Shown: positions 48,145-59,388 of the stretch, one piece after another
Position numbering within the stretch: the first letter of the stretch is position 1
How the letters are laid out: every line of letters starts with the position of its first letter
Assembly (NCBI GenBank): GCA_964017235.1
Contig: OZ024936.1
Span: 49,155,028-49,219,027 of the forward strand
Length of the DNA stretch: 64,000 nt
From: Sabellastarte sp. h YS-2021
Lineage: Eukaryota > Annelida > Polychaeta > Sabellida > Sabellidae
Direction: 5' to 3'
Translations under genes and position numbers: made by a program
Notes under the pieces: generated by a model
Databases searched by the model: none
Told to the model about the DNA's origin: nothing
The model's input: the letters and a program-made list of their open reading frames with translations, nothing else

Positions 48145-48978
48145 GTAAGAATTACATTATTTGTCTGAAAAACCTCTGTGTTCACGACCGATGGAGAGAC
48201 TCAACAGCTGTAAAACAGTTGAGTGTAATGGATAAATTCTGGAGATGCAATTTGTTAGGGTTGTAAACCAATATTGGTTTTGCTTTTTGTTTTGGCAGAA
48301 ACAACAAACTCCGCAAAAAATATTTGGGAACCAGTTCAAAAACATTATTTTAAGTTTTTTAATGCCTGATACTTCATCGAAACAATAGAAAATGTACACA
48401 TTTTGTGAAATATGTCACATCTTTATTTTATACTGGGTAATAATAATGTTTACTCACTTTGTAATATCTCACGAAAGCCAACTCCAGTTGTAATTTATGG
48501 CTTATGTATGTTTCGGGTTTAATTATCACCATATCAATGACAAGTGTATGAAATACAGGCTTTCATTCATTTCAAAGTCCTTGTAACCTATATTGATTTT
48601 TGTAAACAATGCCACCACTACTGGTTGTTACTTTTTAAAGTAAAGAATAGTAGTAAATTTACCTGTTCTGTAATCTTGAGTGCCCAGTCAACAATAACTT
48701 TGAGCCAGACGAACTTCTGGGGTGCTCTATACAAATCCAGTGTCCCCTCTGAACCCCCAAGTGGATGTGAATAGCCAAATAGCAAATAGCCAAATAAAGT
48801 CTAAACTGGACTTAATATTCAAATTTCACAGTCGAACCCCCATTGGCTATCAACCAATTGCTATAATACTGAGTGGACATTTTTGAGCTATCAGGCACTC
48901 GATGGTTCACCACAATCTCCCTTTCTCTCAAGTCATAACCTTAGTATACTGTTTGTATGTTGTTTTCAGTTTTTTTTA
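48145..48978 (+). other. MFF: MFF intron 3, left part
   Basis: The intron starts with GTAAGA. There is no coding sequence. It ends at a TTGTTTTCAG-like word and a T run where the family-4 element begins. Confidence 0.5.
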
Positions 48979-49017
48979 TCTCCCGCCGGGCTTTAGCCCG
49001 GGAGGGAGATTATGAAA

Positions 49018-49060
49018 TGATGTCTGTGTGTGCGTGCGTGCGTGTGTGCGTGCGTTAGTC
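49018..49060 (+). repeat. GTGC-type microsatellite
   Basis: Repeats of TGTG/GTGC/GCGT just inside the left palindrome. They correspond in position to the GCGTCCGCG stretch of family 1. Confidence 0.8.
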
Positions 49061-49159
49061 ACGCAGATTTCTCCAAAACTACTACAGCTACAGATTTTTT
49101 GTAAATTAATTGTCCCAATGAATTTTCATGCCCTTTAAAAAATTTTTGGTTTTATTGAC

Positions 49160-52100
49160 TTAGGCCTAAAGATAAGTGAGTAATAGCAATCTTAGCTACT
49201 TTGAGTAAAGGGCTCATAACTCAAAAACTATTGCAGTAACAACTTTTTCTTCAAATATGTTGTTCAGCTACTTTGTCCTTAGCTATAAGATGGTACATAG
49301 TTTGGGGTCCCATTGCATGCCATAAGTGAGTAATAGCTATTTTCTCATTTGTAGCTAAATAACAGAAGAAGTCAATGTCAAATATCTTCAAAAGTATTGA
49401 AGTTAGGGAAATCTTTTCAAATATGTTGTCCATCTACTTTTTGGTAAGCTATGACATAGTAAAGTTTCAGACCTCTTGCACCTTGGATAGCTGAGTAATA
49501 GCTACTTTGAAATTCTGACTGTTGAGTAAAGCTATTGTAACTAAAAAAGTGTTGCAGTTAGAGTGTTTTCCTAAAATATGTTGTTCAGCTACTTTGTTCT
49601 TAGCTATAAGATGGTACATAGTTTGGGGTTCTATTGCTTGCCATAAGTGAGTAATAGCTATTTCCTCATTTGTAGCTAAATAACAGAAGAAGTAAATGTC
49701 AAATATCTTCAAAAGTATTAAAGTTAGGGAAATCTTTTCCAATATGTTTTCCATCTACTTTTTGGTAAGCTATGACATAGTAAAGTTTCAGACCTCTTGC
49801 ACCTTGGATAGCTGAGTAATAGCTACTTTGAAATTCTGACTGTTGAGTAAAGCTATTGTAACTAAAAAAGTGTTGCAGTTAGAGTGTTTTCCTAAAATAT
49901 GTTGTTCAGCTACTTTGTTCTTAGCTATAAGATGGTACATAGTTTGGGGTTCTATTGCTTGCCATAAGTGAGTAATAGCTATTTCCTCATTTGTAGCTAA
50001 ATAACAGAAGAAGTAAATGTCAAATATCTTCAAAAGTATTAAAGTTAGGGAAATCTTTTCCAATATGTTTTCCATCTACTTTTTGGTAAGCTATGACATA
50101 GTAAAGTTTCAGACCTGTTGCACCTTGGATAGCTGAGTAATAGCTACTTTGAAATTCTGACTGTTGAGTAAAGCTATTGTAACTAAAAAAGTATTGCAGT
50201 TAGAGTGTTTTCCTAAAATATGTTGTTCAGCTACTTTGTTCTTAGCTATAAGATGGTATATACTTTGGGGTTCTATTGCTTGCCATAAGTGAGTAATAGC
50301 TATTTCCTCATTTGTAGCTAAATAACAGAAGAAGTAAATGTCAAATATCTTCAAAAGTATTAAAGTTAGGGAAATCTTTTCAAATATGTTGTCCATCTAC
50401 TTTTTGGTAAGCTATGACATAGTAAAGTTTCAGACCTGTTGTACCTTGGATAGCTGAGTAATAGCTACTTTGAAATTCTGACTGTTGAGTAAAGCTATTG
50501 TAACTAAAAAAGTATTGCAGTTAGAGTGTTTTCCTAAAATATGTTGTTCAGCTACTTTGTTCTTAGCTATAAGATGGTACATAGTTTGGGGTTCTATTGC
50601 TTGCCATAAGTGAGTAATAGCTATTTCCTCATTTGTAGCTAAATAACAGAAGAAGTAAATGTCAAATATCTTCAAAAGTATTAAAGTTAGGGAAATCTTT
50701 TCAAATATGTTGTCCATCTACTTTTTGGTAAGCTATGACATAGTAAAGTTTCAGACCTGTTGCACCTTGGATAGCTGAGTAATAGCTACTTTGAAATTCT
50801 GACTGTTGAGTAAAGCTATTGTAACTCCAAAACTATTGCAGTTGGAGTATTTTCCTAAAATATGTTGTTCAGCTATTTTGTTCTTAGCTATAAGATGGTA
50901 CATAGTTTGGGGTTCTATTGCTTGCCATAAGCGAGTAATAGCTATTTTCTCATTTGTAGCTAAATAACAGAAGAAGTAAATGTCAAATATCTTCAAAAGT
51001 ATTGAAGTTAGGGAAATCTTTTCAAATATGTTGTCCATCTACTTTTTGGTAAGCTATAACATAGTAAAGTTTCAGACCTGTTGCACCTTGGATAGCTGAG
51101 TTATAGCTACTTTGAAATTCTGACTGTTGAGTAAAGCCATTGTAACTCCAAAACTATTGTAGTTAGAGTATTTTCCTAAAATATGTTGTTCAGCTACTTT
51201 GTCCTAAGCTATAAGATGGTACATAGTTTGGGGTTCTGTTGCATGCCATAAGTGAGTAATAGCTATTTTGTTATTTGTAGCAAAATCATGACATAAGTAA
51301 ATGTCAAATATCTTCAAAAGTATTAAAGTTAGGGAATTCTTTTCAAATATGTTATCCATCTACTTTTTCATAAGCTATCACATAGTAAAGTTTCAGATCT
51401 GTTGCACATTGGATAGCTGAGTAATAGCTACTTTGAAATTCTACAGTTGAGTAAATCCATTGTAACTCCAAAACTATTGCAGTTACAATATTTTCGTAAA
51501 ATATGTTGTTCACCTACTTTGTCCTTAGCTATAAGCTGGCATGTAGTTTGGGGTTCTATTGCATGCCATAAGTGAGTAATACCTATTTTCTTATTAGTAG
51601 CAAAATAATGACATAAGTAAATGTCAAATATCTTCAGAAGTATTAAAGTTACGGAATTCTTTTCAAATATGTCATTCATCTACTTTTTTGTAAGCTATCA
51701 CATAGTAAAGTTTCAGACCTGTTGCACATTGCACAGCTAAGTAATAGCTACTTTGAAATTGTGACTGTTGAGTAAATCCATTGTAACTCCAAAACTATTG
51801 CAGTTACAGCTTTTTCTTCAAATATGGTGTTCAGCTAATTTGTCCTTAACTATAAGATGGTATATTTTTGGGGGTTGTATTGCATGCCATAAGTGAGTAA
51901 TAGCTATTTTCTTATTTGTAGCAAAATAACGACATAAGTAAATGTCAAATATCTTCAAAAGTATTAAAGTTAGGGAAATATTTTCAAATATGTTATTCAT
52001 CTAGTTTTTGATAACCTATCACATAGTAAAGTTTCAGACCTGTTGCACATTGGATAGCCGAGTAATACCTACTTTGAAATTGTGACTGTAGGGTAAATGC

Positions 52101-52160
52101 ATATAGTTTGGGGTTCTATTGCATGCCATAAGTAAGTAATAGCTATTTTCTTATTTGTGG
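49160..52160 (+). repeat. 321-bp dimeric tandem array
   Basis: Units repeat every 321 bp (49467, 49788, 50109, 50430 and 50751 are equivalent points). Each is made of two diverged halves of about 155-166 bp, marked by TGAGTAATAGCTACTTTGAA and AAGTGAGTAATAGCTATTT. The halves are homologous to the 155-bp unit. The middle units are nearly identical and the outer ones diverge, as expected for homogenisation in the centre. Confidence 0.93.
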
Positions 52161-52164
52161 CAAA

Positions 52165-53850
52165 ATAATGACATAATTTTTCTCAAATAACTGCTTCATC
52201 TACTTTTGGGAGAGCTTTCACATGGTGAACTTTCAGACCCGTAGCTAATTATTCACCTACTCAAAATGAGTAAATGATAATTATCTCTAAAAGTATTGCG
52301 GATATCCAATTTTTATCAAATAACTCATTCATCTACTTTTGGGAGAGCTTTCACATGGTGAAGTTCCAGACCCGTAGCTAATTACTCACCTACTCAAAAT
52401 GAGTAAATGTGAATTATCCCTAAAAGTATTGGGGATATCCAATTTTCCTTAAATAACTCATTCACCTACTCTTGCAAGAGCTTTCACGTGGTAAAGTTTC
52501 AGACCCGTAGCTAATTATTCACCTACTCAAAATGAGTAAATGCTAATTATCTCTAAAAGTATAGTGGATATCCAATTTTTATCAAATTACTCGTTCATCT
52601 ACTTTTGGGAGAGCTTTCACATGGTGAAGTTCCAGACCCGTAGCTAATTACTCACCTACTCAAAATGAGTAAATGTGAAGTATCTGTAAAAGTATTGCAG
52701 ATATCCAATTTTTCTCAAATAACTCATTCACCTACTTTTGGGAGAGCTTTTACTTGGTGAGATTTCAGACCCATAGCTAATTATTCACCTACTCAAAATG
52801 AGTAAATGCTAATTATCTCTAAAAGTATTGTGGATATCCAATTTTTATCAAATTACTCGTTCATCTACTTTTGGGAGAGCTTTCACATGGTGAAGTTCCA
52901 GACCCGTAGCTAATTACTCACCTACTCAAAATGAGTAAATGTGAATTATCTGTAAAAGTATTGCAGATATCCAATTTTTCTCAAATAACTCATTCACCTA
53001 CTTTTGGGAGAGCTTTTACTTGGTGAGGTTTCAGACCCGTAGCTAATTATTCACCTACTCAAAATGAGTAAATGTGAATTATCTCTAAAAGTATTGCGGA
53101 TATCCAATTTTTATCAAATAACTCATTCATCTACTTTTGGGAGGGCTTTCACATGGTGAAGTTCCAGACCCGTAGCTAATTACTCACCTACTCAAAATGA
53201 GTAAATGTGAATTATCTCTAAAAGTATTGCAGATAGCCAATTTTTATCAAATAACTCATTCACGTACTTTTGGGAGAGCTTTCACTTGGTGAATTTTCAG
53301 AGCCGTAGCTAGTTATTCACCTCCTCAAAATGAGTAAATGCTAATTATCTCTAAAAGTATTGCGGGTATCCAATTTTTATCAAATTGCTCGTTCATCTAC
53401 TTTTGGGAGAGCTTTCACGTGGTTAAGTTCCAGACCCGTAGCTAATTACTCACCTAATCAAAATGAGTAAATGTGAATTATCTGTAAAAGTATTGCAGAT
53501 AGCCAATTTTTCTCAAATAACTCATTCACCTACTTTTGGGAGAGCTTTCACTTGGTGAAGTTTCACACCAGTAGTTAATTATTCACCTACTGAAAATGAG
53601 TAAATGCGAATTATCTCTACAAGTATTGCAGATAGCCAGTATTTCTGAAATAACTCATTCACATACATTTTGGAGAGCTTTCAATTAGTGAATTTTCAGA
53701 TCCGTAGCTAATTACTCACCTACTCAAAATGAATAACTGCCTATTATCACTAAAAGTATTGCAGATATAGCCAATATTTCTCAAATAACTCATTCACCTA
53801 CATTTTGGAGAGCTTTCACATGCTAAATTTTTTTAATGAATTTTTTAAAT
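52165..53850 (+). repeat. 133-bp tandem array, second locus (about 12 units)
   Basis: Same monomer as 40280-45690 (TACTCAAAATGAGTAAATG, TTTTGGGAGAGCTTTCAC). Units are more diverged from each other and alternate between a GCTAATTATC and a GTGAATTATC form, suggesting a two-unit repeat. Confidence 0.92.
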
Positions 53851-54014
53851 AATTTTTAATGCATTAAAATTCATGAAATCATGCACTAAATCGATTATAA
53901 CTTGAAAAGTATTACATTTACAGCACCTTGTTAAAATATGTTATCTTTAGTACATCTAATTTATATGGCGGGAGATAAATGCATGCGTCAGAATGCTTGT
54001 TTGTTTTTTTTCAG

Positions 54015-54117
54015 TTGAAGAAGATGAGTATTTGGTCTGGTCTCAAGGTAACAAATCCAGACAAGACACCCCATTACAGAATGGCTTCATCAGCCCCTCC
54101 CCTGCAAAACACTCCAG
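54015..54117 (+). CDS. MFF: Mitochondrial fission factor, fourth coding exon
   Basis: The acceptor is TTTTTTTTCAG|TT and the donor CCAG|GTACCA. The start phase matches exon 3, giving Val-Glu-Glu-Asp-Glu at the junction, and the exon ends in phase 2. It encodes 34 residues, including WSQGNKSRQDTPLQNGF, rich in Ser, Gln and Pro as in the variable, alternatively spliced middle of vertebrate MFF. No strong motif is present, so support comes from phase, splice sites and position. The rest of the protein lies beyond the window or in exons I cannot identify. Confidence 0.7.
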
Positions 54118-54383
54118 GTACCAATAGTTTTATAATCTTGGTGTTTGTTTTTAACCTGCGTTAACTCCCCAAATTAACTTTCAATATCTTATAATATAAT
54201 TTTCAATACATAATACCTAGGTCACATCTTCCTGTGCTGGGGTTGTTGAGTTACAGTTGAATGGACTCGTCTACCTTGTGGTTGTGCTTCAGTCCGCCTC
54301 GTGTTTGGGTAGAACACATTTAGTGTGATTTGGTAGGGTTCACATTTGGGTAGAATGTGTTAGGGGATATATATTTTGTGGTT

Positions 54384-55330
54384 ATGTCCACCCCACAGGG
54401 TGGACATATTATTTTTGCTTTTTCTGGCATCAGCCATCTGGCATCCGCCGTCTGTCACGCTTGGTTTCCGGTCATTTCAAGGGAAAGTATTCATCCTATC
54501 TTTACCAAATTTGGTATGGGTGTTTATTGGGTTAATAGCTTGCACGGGATTGCTTTTGGTGAAGATAGCTCTATAGCTAACTGAGTAATAGCTACTTAGC
54601 TACTTTTGTGTACTTCTTTTGTTTCCGGGCATTTTATGGAAAAATATTTGACATCTCTTAACCAAATTTGGTATGAGCAATAGTTAGGTCAATAGCTTGC
54701 TTGGGATTGCTTTTAGTGATAATTGCTAAAAACTGACTGAGTAATAGCTACTTAGCTACTTTGAGTAGCTTTTTTATTTTAAGCATTTTAAAGGACAACT
54801 ATTGCCAAAAATGCAAAAACACTAATTTGCTTCTATCTCCTTAATCGTGAGAGATAGAACGATTTTGTCGAAATTTTCGACACACAGCCGTCACAGCGTA
54901 TCTTGCCAATCTACTGTATGCAATTTCAAAAAAAATTTTACTCTCTTCAAAAATGGCGGCCATTTTGAATTTTCAATTGTTGCGAAAAATGCAAAAGCAC
55001 AAATTTGCTTCTATCTCCTTAACTGTGCATGATAGAGCAATTTTGTGGAAATTTCAAACCACAGAGTGTCTTAGCAAACTACTCAATGCAATTTCCAAAA
55101 AATTTTACTCCTCAAAAATGGTGGCCTTTTTTGCCAAAAATGCAAAAACGCAAATCTGTTTCTATCTCCGTAACCGCACTAGATAAAGGGAACTGTCGAA
55201 ATTTTTGACCCCCAGGTTGTCTAAGTAATCTACTTTTGCCAATTTTTAAAAGATTTTCCTCTCCCTAAAAATGAGGCCATTTTGAATTTTGGCCGAAAAT
55301 GGAAAAACACAAATTGGCTTCTATATCCTA
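54384..55330 (+). mobile_element. Helentron-like fragment, family 5
   Basis: It starts with the perfect palindrome ATGTCCACCC-caca-GGGTGGACAT (54384-54407), then GGCATCCGCCGTCTGTCACGC. Next come two units with CTGAGTAATAGCTACTTAGC and four diverged units of the 169-bp type (AAATTTGCTTCTATCTCC; AAAATGGCGGCCATTTTGAA at 54950). No 3' hairpin end was found. Confidence 0.65.
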
Positions 55331-56627
55331 AACCAATGCAAAAAGGCATGAAGCTGAAATAATTTACATGTATACTAATAAATATTTAAGCATCATTGAT
55401 ATATTTTACAAACAAAACAGAGTCTTGTAAGACTACTGTACAATTGCTGTAAAACATTCATGTGGTGGACATTACACATGATAATGTGTTCTCTTCTATG
55501 CTATCCTGTTTCTTTCATATGTTGCAGATACTCTTGACAGGGCGTCCTATTTCTAGTTTGCATTTGGAACTGTATTATTTAAGATGTTTGAAAAACCTCC
55601 TGCGACCTCTCACAAGGTTTACTGCAATATACACGCTAGAGGCATGAATCAGGGTGGAGGGGGATGGATATATGGAATGGCTGGGTCTTCAACAGACACT
55701 AGCCAGATTCAAGGTCTTTTTTTCAGAGGAACAGGGATGACGTTAGATAGTAGAATTCAAATACCGTAAATTTCCAAAATAACGCCCAGGTTCAAATAAA
55801 CGCCTGGTTCAAATTAACGTCTGGTACCAAGCACAATGTTTACAATTTTACACTGTTTTTGTATTTCAAAATAACGCCCGGTTCAATTTAACTCCTGGTC
55901 TGATGCCATTTGAAAATAATTAATGCCCGGGCCATATTTTGAAAAATTACAGTAGGTACAGAAACAATGGCCCAGAAAGGTGTGATCAGAGCATTAGATT
56001 CTGTGTAACACCTGTAAGGGGAATATTCTTACAAGTGAAATTAGTTCTGCTATCACTGCACTAGAAAAAGAATGGTGTTCATTTGTAGGTGTAAATGGAC
56101 ATACAGACCTGTTCATACCATTACATGCTGTTGTAACAACTCGTGTTTTAATTTTTTAATTTCTGAAATTGGAACAGTTTTATTTCAGTATGGAAAATGT
56201 GTAGCTGACTTATCCTTAATGAAACTAGTAATCAAATTGGAAATGATATATTTTCTGAATGCTAGTTAAATGTAATGTTTCTTTTATATCTTTTATTTTC
56301 TTTCTGTAAAATTTTATGATGTGATCAAACTAAATTTGACTAACTCTTTAGACTCATTTACTAATAAAACTTTGTTTACTAGTAATATCCTTGTAATATT
56401 CTAATTGTTTCATTATTTTTGCAACCAGCAAAATTCACAGAAAGAGTTAATATACACACATTTGACAATGATTGTTTTTGTAGATTATTCCATATTTTTT
56501 TTCTTTTGAAAGCTACTTTGTAATCTTACAGTTTCTTAATTACATATCCTTGTCCAATGAATTTGGCAGACTTTAATTCATGTTTCCGTGTAATAATGTA
56601 GATCCTTAAGACCTTAACATATTTTTG
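55331..56627 (+). other. MFF intron sequence, with one MITE
   Basis: Mostly unique AT-rich DNA plus the MITE at 55762-55954. Possible exons near 55527-55713 were not accepted. Confidence 0.4.
55762..55954. mobile_element. Palindromic MITE, copy 2
   Basis: It begins TACCGTAAATTTCCAAAATA and ends TTTTGAAAAATTACAGTA, imperfect inverted ends starting and ending in TA. Closely related to 46604-46806. Confidence 0.7.
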
Positions 56628-56862
56628 TATCCACCGGATGCGATCCGGTGTATACTATGGATTACGCATGAGTACGCCGCTGCCGCCGCTGCAGTGTGTA
56701 GAGATTTTCTCGTTACCCCTCTAGAGGCCAGGGTATTATAGGTAGACTTCTCAAATTTTCAGGTTAAATTCATAACCATAAAATCTTGCCTGGGAATATT
56801 TTTGGCCTCATTTTGAAAAACAAGATGGCTGCCACGGGCATTTTTCAACTTTCAGAAAGGAG
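56628..56862 (+). mobile_element. Helentron-like element, family 2, left part
   Basis: The palindrome CACCGGAT-gcg-ATCCGGTG (56632-56650) follows a T run. After it come GCCGCTGCCGCCGCTGCAGTG and a unit with TTTTTGGCCTCATTTTGAA and AACAAGATGGCTGCCA. The DIRS element at 56863 interrupts it; it resumes at 63560. Confidence 0.7.
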
Positions 56863-56882
56863 TTTTTATTGCGTTAATACAA

Positions 56883-57063
56883 CTTACCTAGTGGACAGAT
56901 GCATTTGTCCGGCGCTCTGCCGGTCACGCCAAACGTTAGAAAAAAACGTCCTGAGCTGGGCTCTGGCCAGGACCGGTAGTGTCCTGTTCACTCGCCAGGT
57001 GGCTGTACAGCCTACCTGCCGGTATACTGCGCATGCGTGCGCATGCGCTCTTCCTCTTTTTGT
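56883..57063 (+). repeat. Left inverted terminal repeat of young DIRS
   Basis: Contains CTTACCTAGTGGACAGATGC and GCATGCGTGCGCATGCG, the last being a 10-bp duplication missing from the right copy. It likely holds the promoter, but no TATA box is evident. Confidence 0.9.
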
Positions 57064-57180
57064 TTGGCGCCATTTTAAAAAAGTTGTCAAGAAAGATTTA
57101 TAGAGACGTTTTTCAGTTTTAGTGTTGGATATACATTTTAAAGTTACATCAATTTTATATCAAGTTATCACTGAATATTC

Positions 57181-59388
57181 ATGGCATCCCCTGGAGATTT
57201 TAAAGGGCAGCGCAGAGGCGCGTGCGGACATATAATGGCTGCGTTTGATCTTCACGAACGTTGTGCAAGATGTAGGGAGAAGAAGTTGGGGGAGGACCCA
57301 TGTGTTAAGGACAAACCTTGCTCATTATGTGATCAATTTTCAGATACTCAAAAGGAAACTTTGTCTACTCCATCTTATAGAATAAGAAAGGAAAGGAAAG
57401 CAGGATTGCTAGTGTCCCCCAAGGAGGTGACAGTTATTTCTCCGGTGGAAGACTTGTTGTCTGCTAACGCTCCGACAGATAATTCTTCTGCGCATCCTTC
57501 TGCGCATCTAGTGCCGGAATCTCAGCCCTCTGCGCAGCCTGCCGCGCAGGCACCTGCCGCGTCTTCTGCTTCTACTTCAGACGCCTCTTATGTCACTTCT
57601 GATCAGTTAGTTGCATTATCTGACAAGATGTCTGAGCAGTTTGCCAGATTTGAGGCTCTTCTCTCAAGAGGTAACATTTTTACTGCTCCTTCTATGCCTG
57701 TTAAACCAGTTTCTGCTCAAAAGGTACTATCAGATACTCCTTTCCTTGACCCTTCTTCTGCCCGACCCACCGGTCCGGTGTGGCCTCCGGCAGAATCTGT
57801 AGATGATAACGGGTCTGATGTTAAACCGGACAAGAAAAAACCTCACAAACACAAGAAATCTGATAAGAAGACTCACCGACACTCCGGTAAACATTCTGAA
57901 AAACCCACCGACAGGCAAAAGCTTACAGCTGAATTAAATCCGGTCGGTGCAAAACCACTAACCACAAGTTCATCACAGGCACCCGCCGAAGACATGACCG
58001 ACACCGGCTCTCAAGCTCTTCCATCCAAAGCACCTGTCTCTCAGCCGGCTGGCCAGTCAACCGGTCCACCGACAAAGGAACTGTCAGCTACCGGTCCGGC
58101 TCCCTGTTACTCTCAGGCCAGTGCTAATTACAGAACAACCGGTCCGGAAGATTATTCACAGGCTAGTGTATTTTCTGATCTACCATATGAACCGGAAGAC
58201 AGTGAGCGTTATTCAGCTTCTGAACCTGATGAAGGGGAACTGTCGGATACTGGTGAAAAACAAGAAGTTACAGAGGATATGAACTACCGTGAGACAGTCC
58301 GGTCTGTTAGATCCTTTATGGGATGGAATCATATCCCGGTTTTTGAGGCTGATTTTAGTGAGCCCGACAAAAGTAACAACCCTTGGAAAGGGAAGGTTCC
58401 CAGGAGACCGTCTCGTGTGTCTGTAGCTATGCCACCAGACGACTGGTTATGTCAAAAACTTGAGCGTCTCAATACCACGGTGGCTGAGGGTTATCCCTCT
58501 AGGAGTCAAGACTCAAGTGGTCTGAAGAAGGACCAATTCATTAAGATGCCGAAATCGCAAGCACATTGGTACCAGATGCACACCCTCAAACCTGACACTA
58601 CTCCTCGCCCTGGCAAGTCCGTGTTTAGTTGGAGGAATACCGAGGCAAAAGTAAATTCACAATTTCCACGTATTACCAAGGCCTCTTCCTACCCGCCTTC
58701 TGGTCCTGTCTCACGACCTATTTCCCAAGAATATCTACGTCGATGGGAACGGAATGCCAAAGAAGGCAGCTACATTGTCAACCAGGCGGCAGGCTTTAAC
58801 AGATGTGCTAGTGAACTGCAGGACCGGATGAATCAGAGCTTAGTGTGCCTTCAGTCAAACTTCAATAAAGGAAAGGCCCCCAAAGAAGTTTCAGAGGCTC
58901 TTCACGACCTGAAAGACTACCTAGCCTTCCATCAAAATGTCTCCATTGCCATGGGAACTTCATTGCAGCATCTGGCTGACAGCCTTTTCGTCAACATGGC
59001 AAATCTTGTGCTTCTTAGACGTGACTCTTATTTAGACCATGTCAAGTCTGGAGTAAAGTCTGACACCTGGAATCGGCTCAGGAATGCCCCATTGTTCAAT
59101 TACGGTCTCTTCCCTGATGACCTGATATGCATTGCAGAACAGGATATTACTAAGTCTGAAACCACCAGTGCTGCTCCAAGGCCCGGTCCGGGTGCTATGC
59201 AGCGCACTGGGTGGCGAAACCAGAATAGGTTCCAACCCTATGATCGCCGGGATTCTAGAAATGCAGCTTCAGCTGAACCTACCCAGCCATGGCGACAGTT
59301 TGCTCGGGGCAGGGGCAGATCAAGAGGAAGGGGTCGTAGTAGTAACCCCCGTTTCTCTCACTCCCGTGGATTTAAACAACAAAAATGA
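57181..59388 (+). CDS. DIRS gag-like protein (735 aa)
   Basis: The frame is open from ATG 57181 to TGA 59386-59388. The N-terminus has a Cys/His cluster (CGH, ERCARCREKK, CVKDKPCSLC, residues 16-54), a feature I associate with DIRS first ORFs. Residues about 75-360 are low-complexity, rich in Ser, Pro, Ala, Thr and Lys, with a basic stretch (KPDKKKPHKHKKSDKK). A conserved-looking helical part follows (about 400-640), including DDWLCQKLERLN and NMANLVLLRRDSYLDH. The C-terminus is an RGRGRSRGRGR arginine-glycine tail, probably RNA-binding. By analogy it packages element RNA; this is inference. The gene's 3' end overlaps the RT frame by about 257 bp. Confidence 0.85.
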   Translation: MASPGDFKGQRRGACGHIMAAFDLHERCARCREKKLGEDPCVKDKPCSLCDQFSDTQKETLSTPSYRIRKERKAGLLVSPKEVTVISPVEDLLSANAPTDNSSAHPSAHLVPESQPSAQPAAQAPAASSASTSDASYVTSDQLVALSDKMSEQFARFEALLSRGNIFTAPSMPVKPVSAQKVLSDTPFLDPSSARPTGPVWPPAESVDDNGSDVKPDKKKPHKHKKSDKKTHRHSGKHSEKPTDRQKLTAELNPVGAKPLTTSSSQAPAEDMTDTGSQALPSKAPVSQPAGQSTGPPTKELSATGPAPCYSQASANYRTTGPEDYSQASVFSDLPYEPEDSERYSASEPDEGELSDTGEKQEVTEDMNYRETVRSVRSFMGWNHIPVFEADFSEPDKSNNPWKGKVPRRPSRVSVAMPPDDWLCQKLERLNTTVAEGYPSRSQDSSGLKKDQFIKMPKSQAHWYQMHTLKPDTTPRPGKSVFSWRNTEAKVNSQFPRITKASSYPPSGPVSRPISQEYLRRWERNAKEGSYIVNQAAGFNRCASELQDRMNQSLVCLQSNFNKGKAPKEVSEALHDLKDYLAFHQNVSIAMGTSLQHLADSLFVNMANLVLLRRDSYLDHVKSGVKSDTWNRLRNAPLFNYGLFPDDLICIAEQDITKSETTSAAPRPGPGAMQRTGWRNQNRFQPYDRRDSRNAASAEPTQPWRQFARGRGRSRGRGRSSNPRFSHSRGFKQQK

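Larger units (their letters stand above)
48979..53999 (+). mobile_element. Helentron-like element, family 4 (5.0 kb)
   Basis: The left end, after eight T, is a near-perfect palindrome ATCTCCCGCCGGGCT / AGCCCGGGAGGGAGAT. A GTGTGCGTGCG run and TCTCCAAAACTACTAC follow, as in family 1. The body is a 321-bp dimer array then a 133-bp array. The right end has GGCGGGAGAT, complementary to the left arm, a short hairpin GCATGC-gtca-GAATGC with one mismatch, and CTTG before TTTG. No coding capacity. It ends 15 bp before MFF exon 4. Confidence 0.72.

Noticed and set aside
49467-51038. Five successive minus-strand frames of 95 codons with nearly the same protein
   Set aside because: They arise because the 321-bp tandem unit is a multiple of three and happens to be open on that strand. 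There is no codon or domain signal.
13690-53850. Tandem arrays as CRISPR-like structures
   Set aside because: Units are contiguous, without unique spacers, in a eukaryotic genome.
55527-55713. Candidate fifth MFF exon
   Set aside because: Acceptors at 55526, 55639 and 55652 give competing readings. The phase-2 entry at 55527 hits a stop at once, and the donor AAG|GTCTTT is weak. None resembles known MFF sequence.
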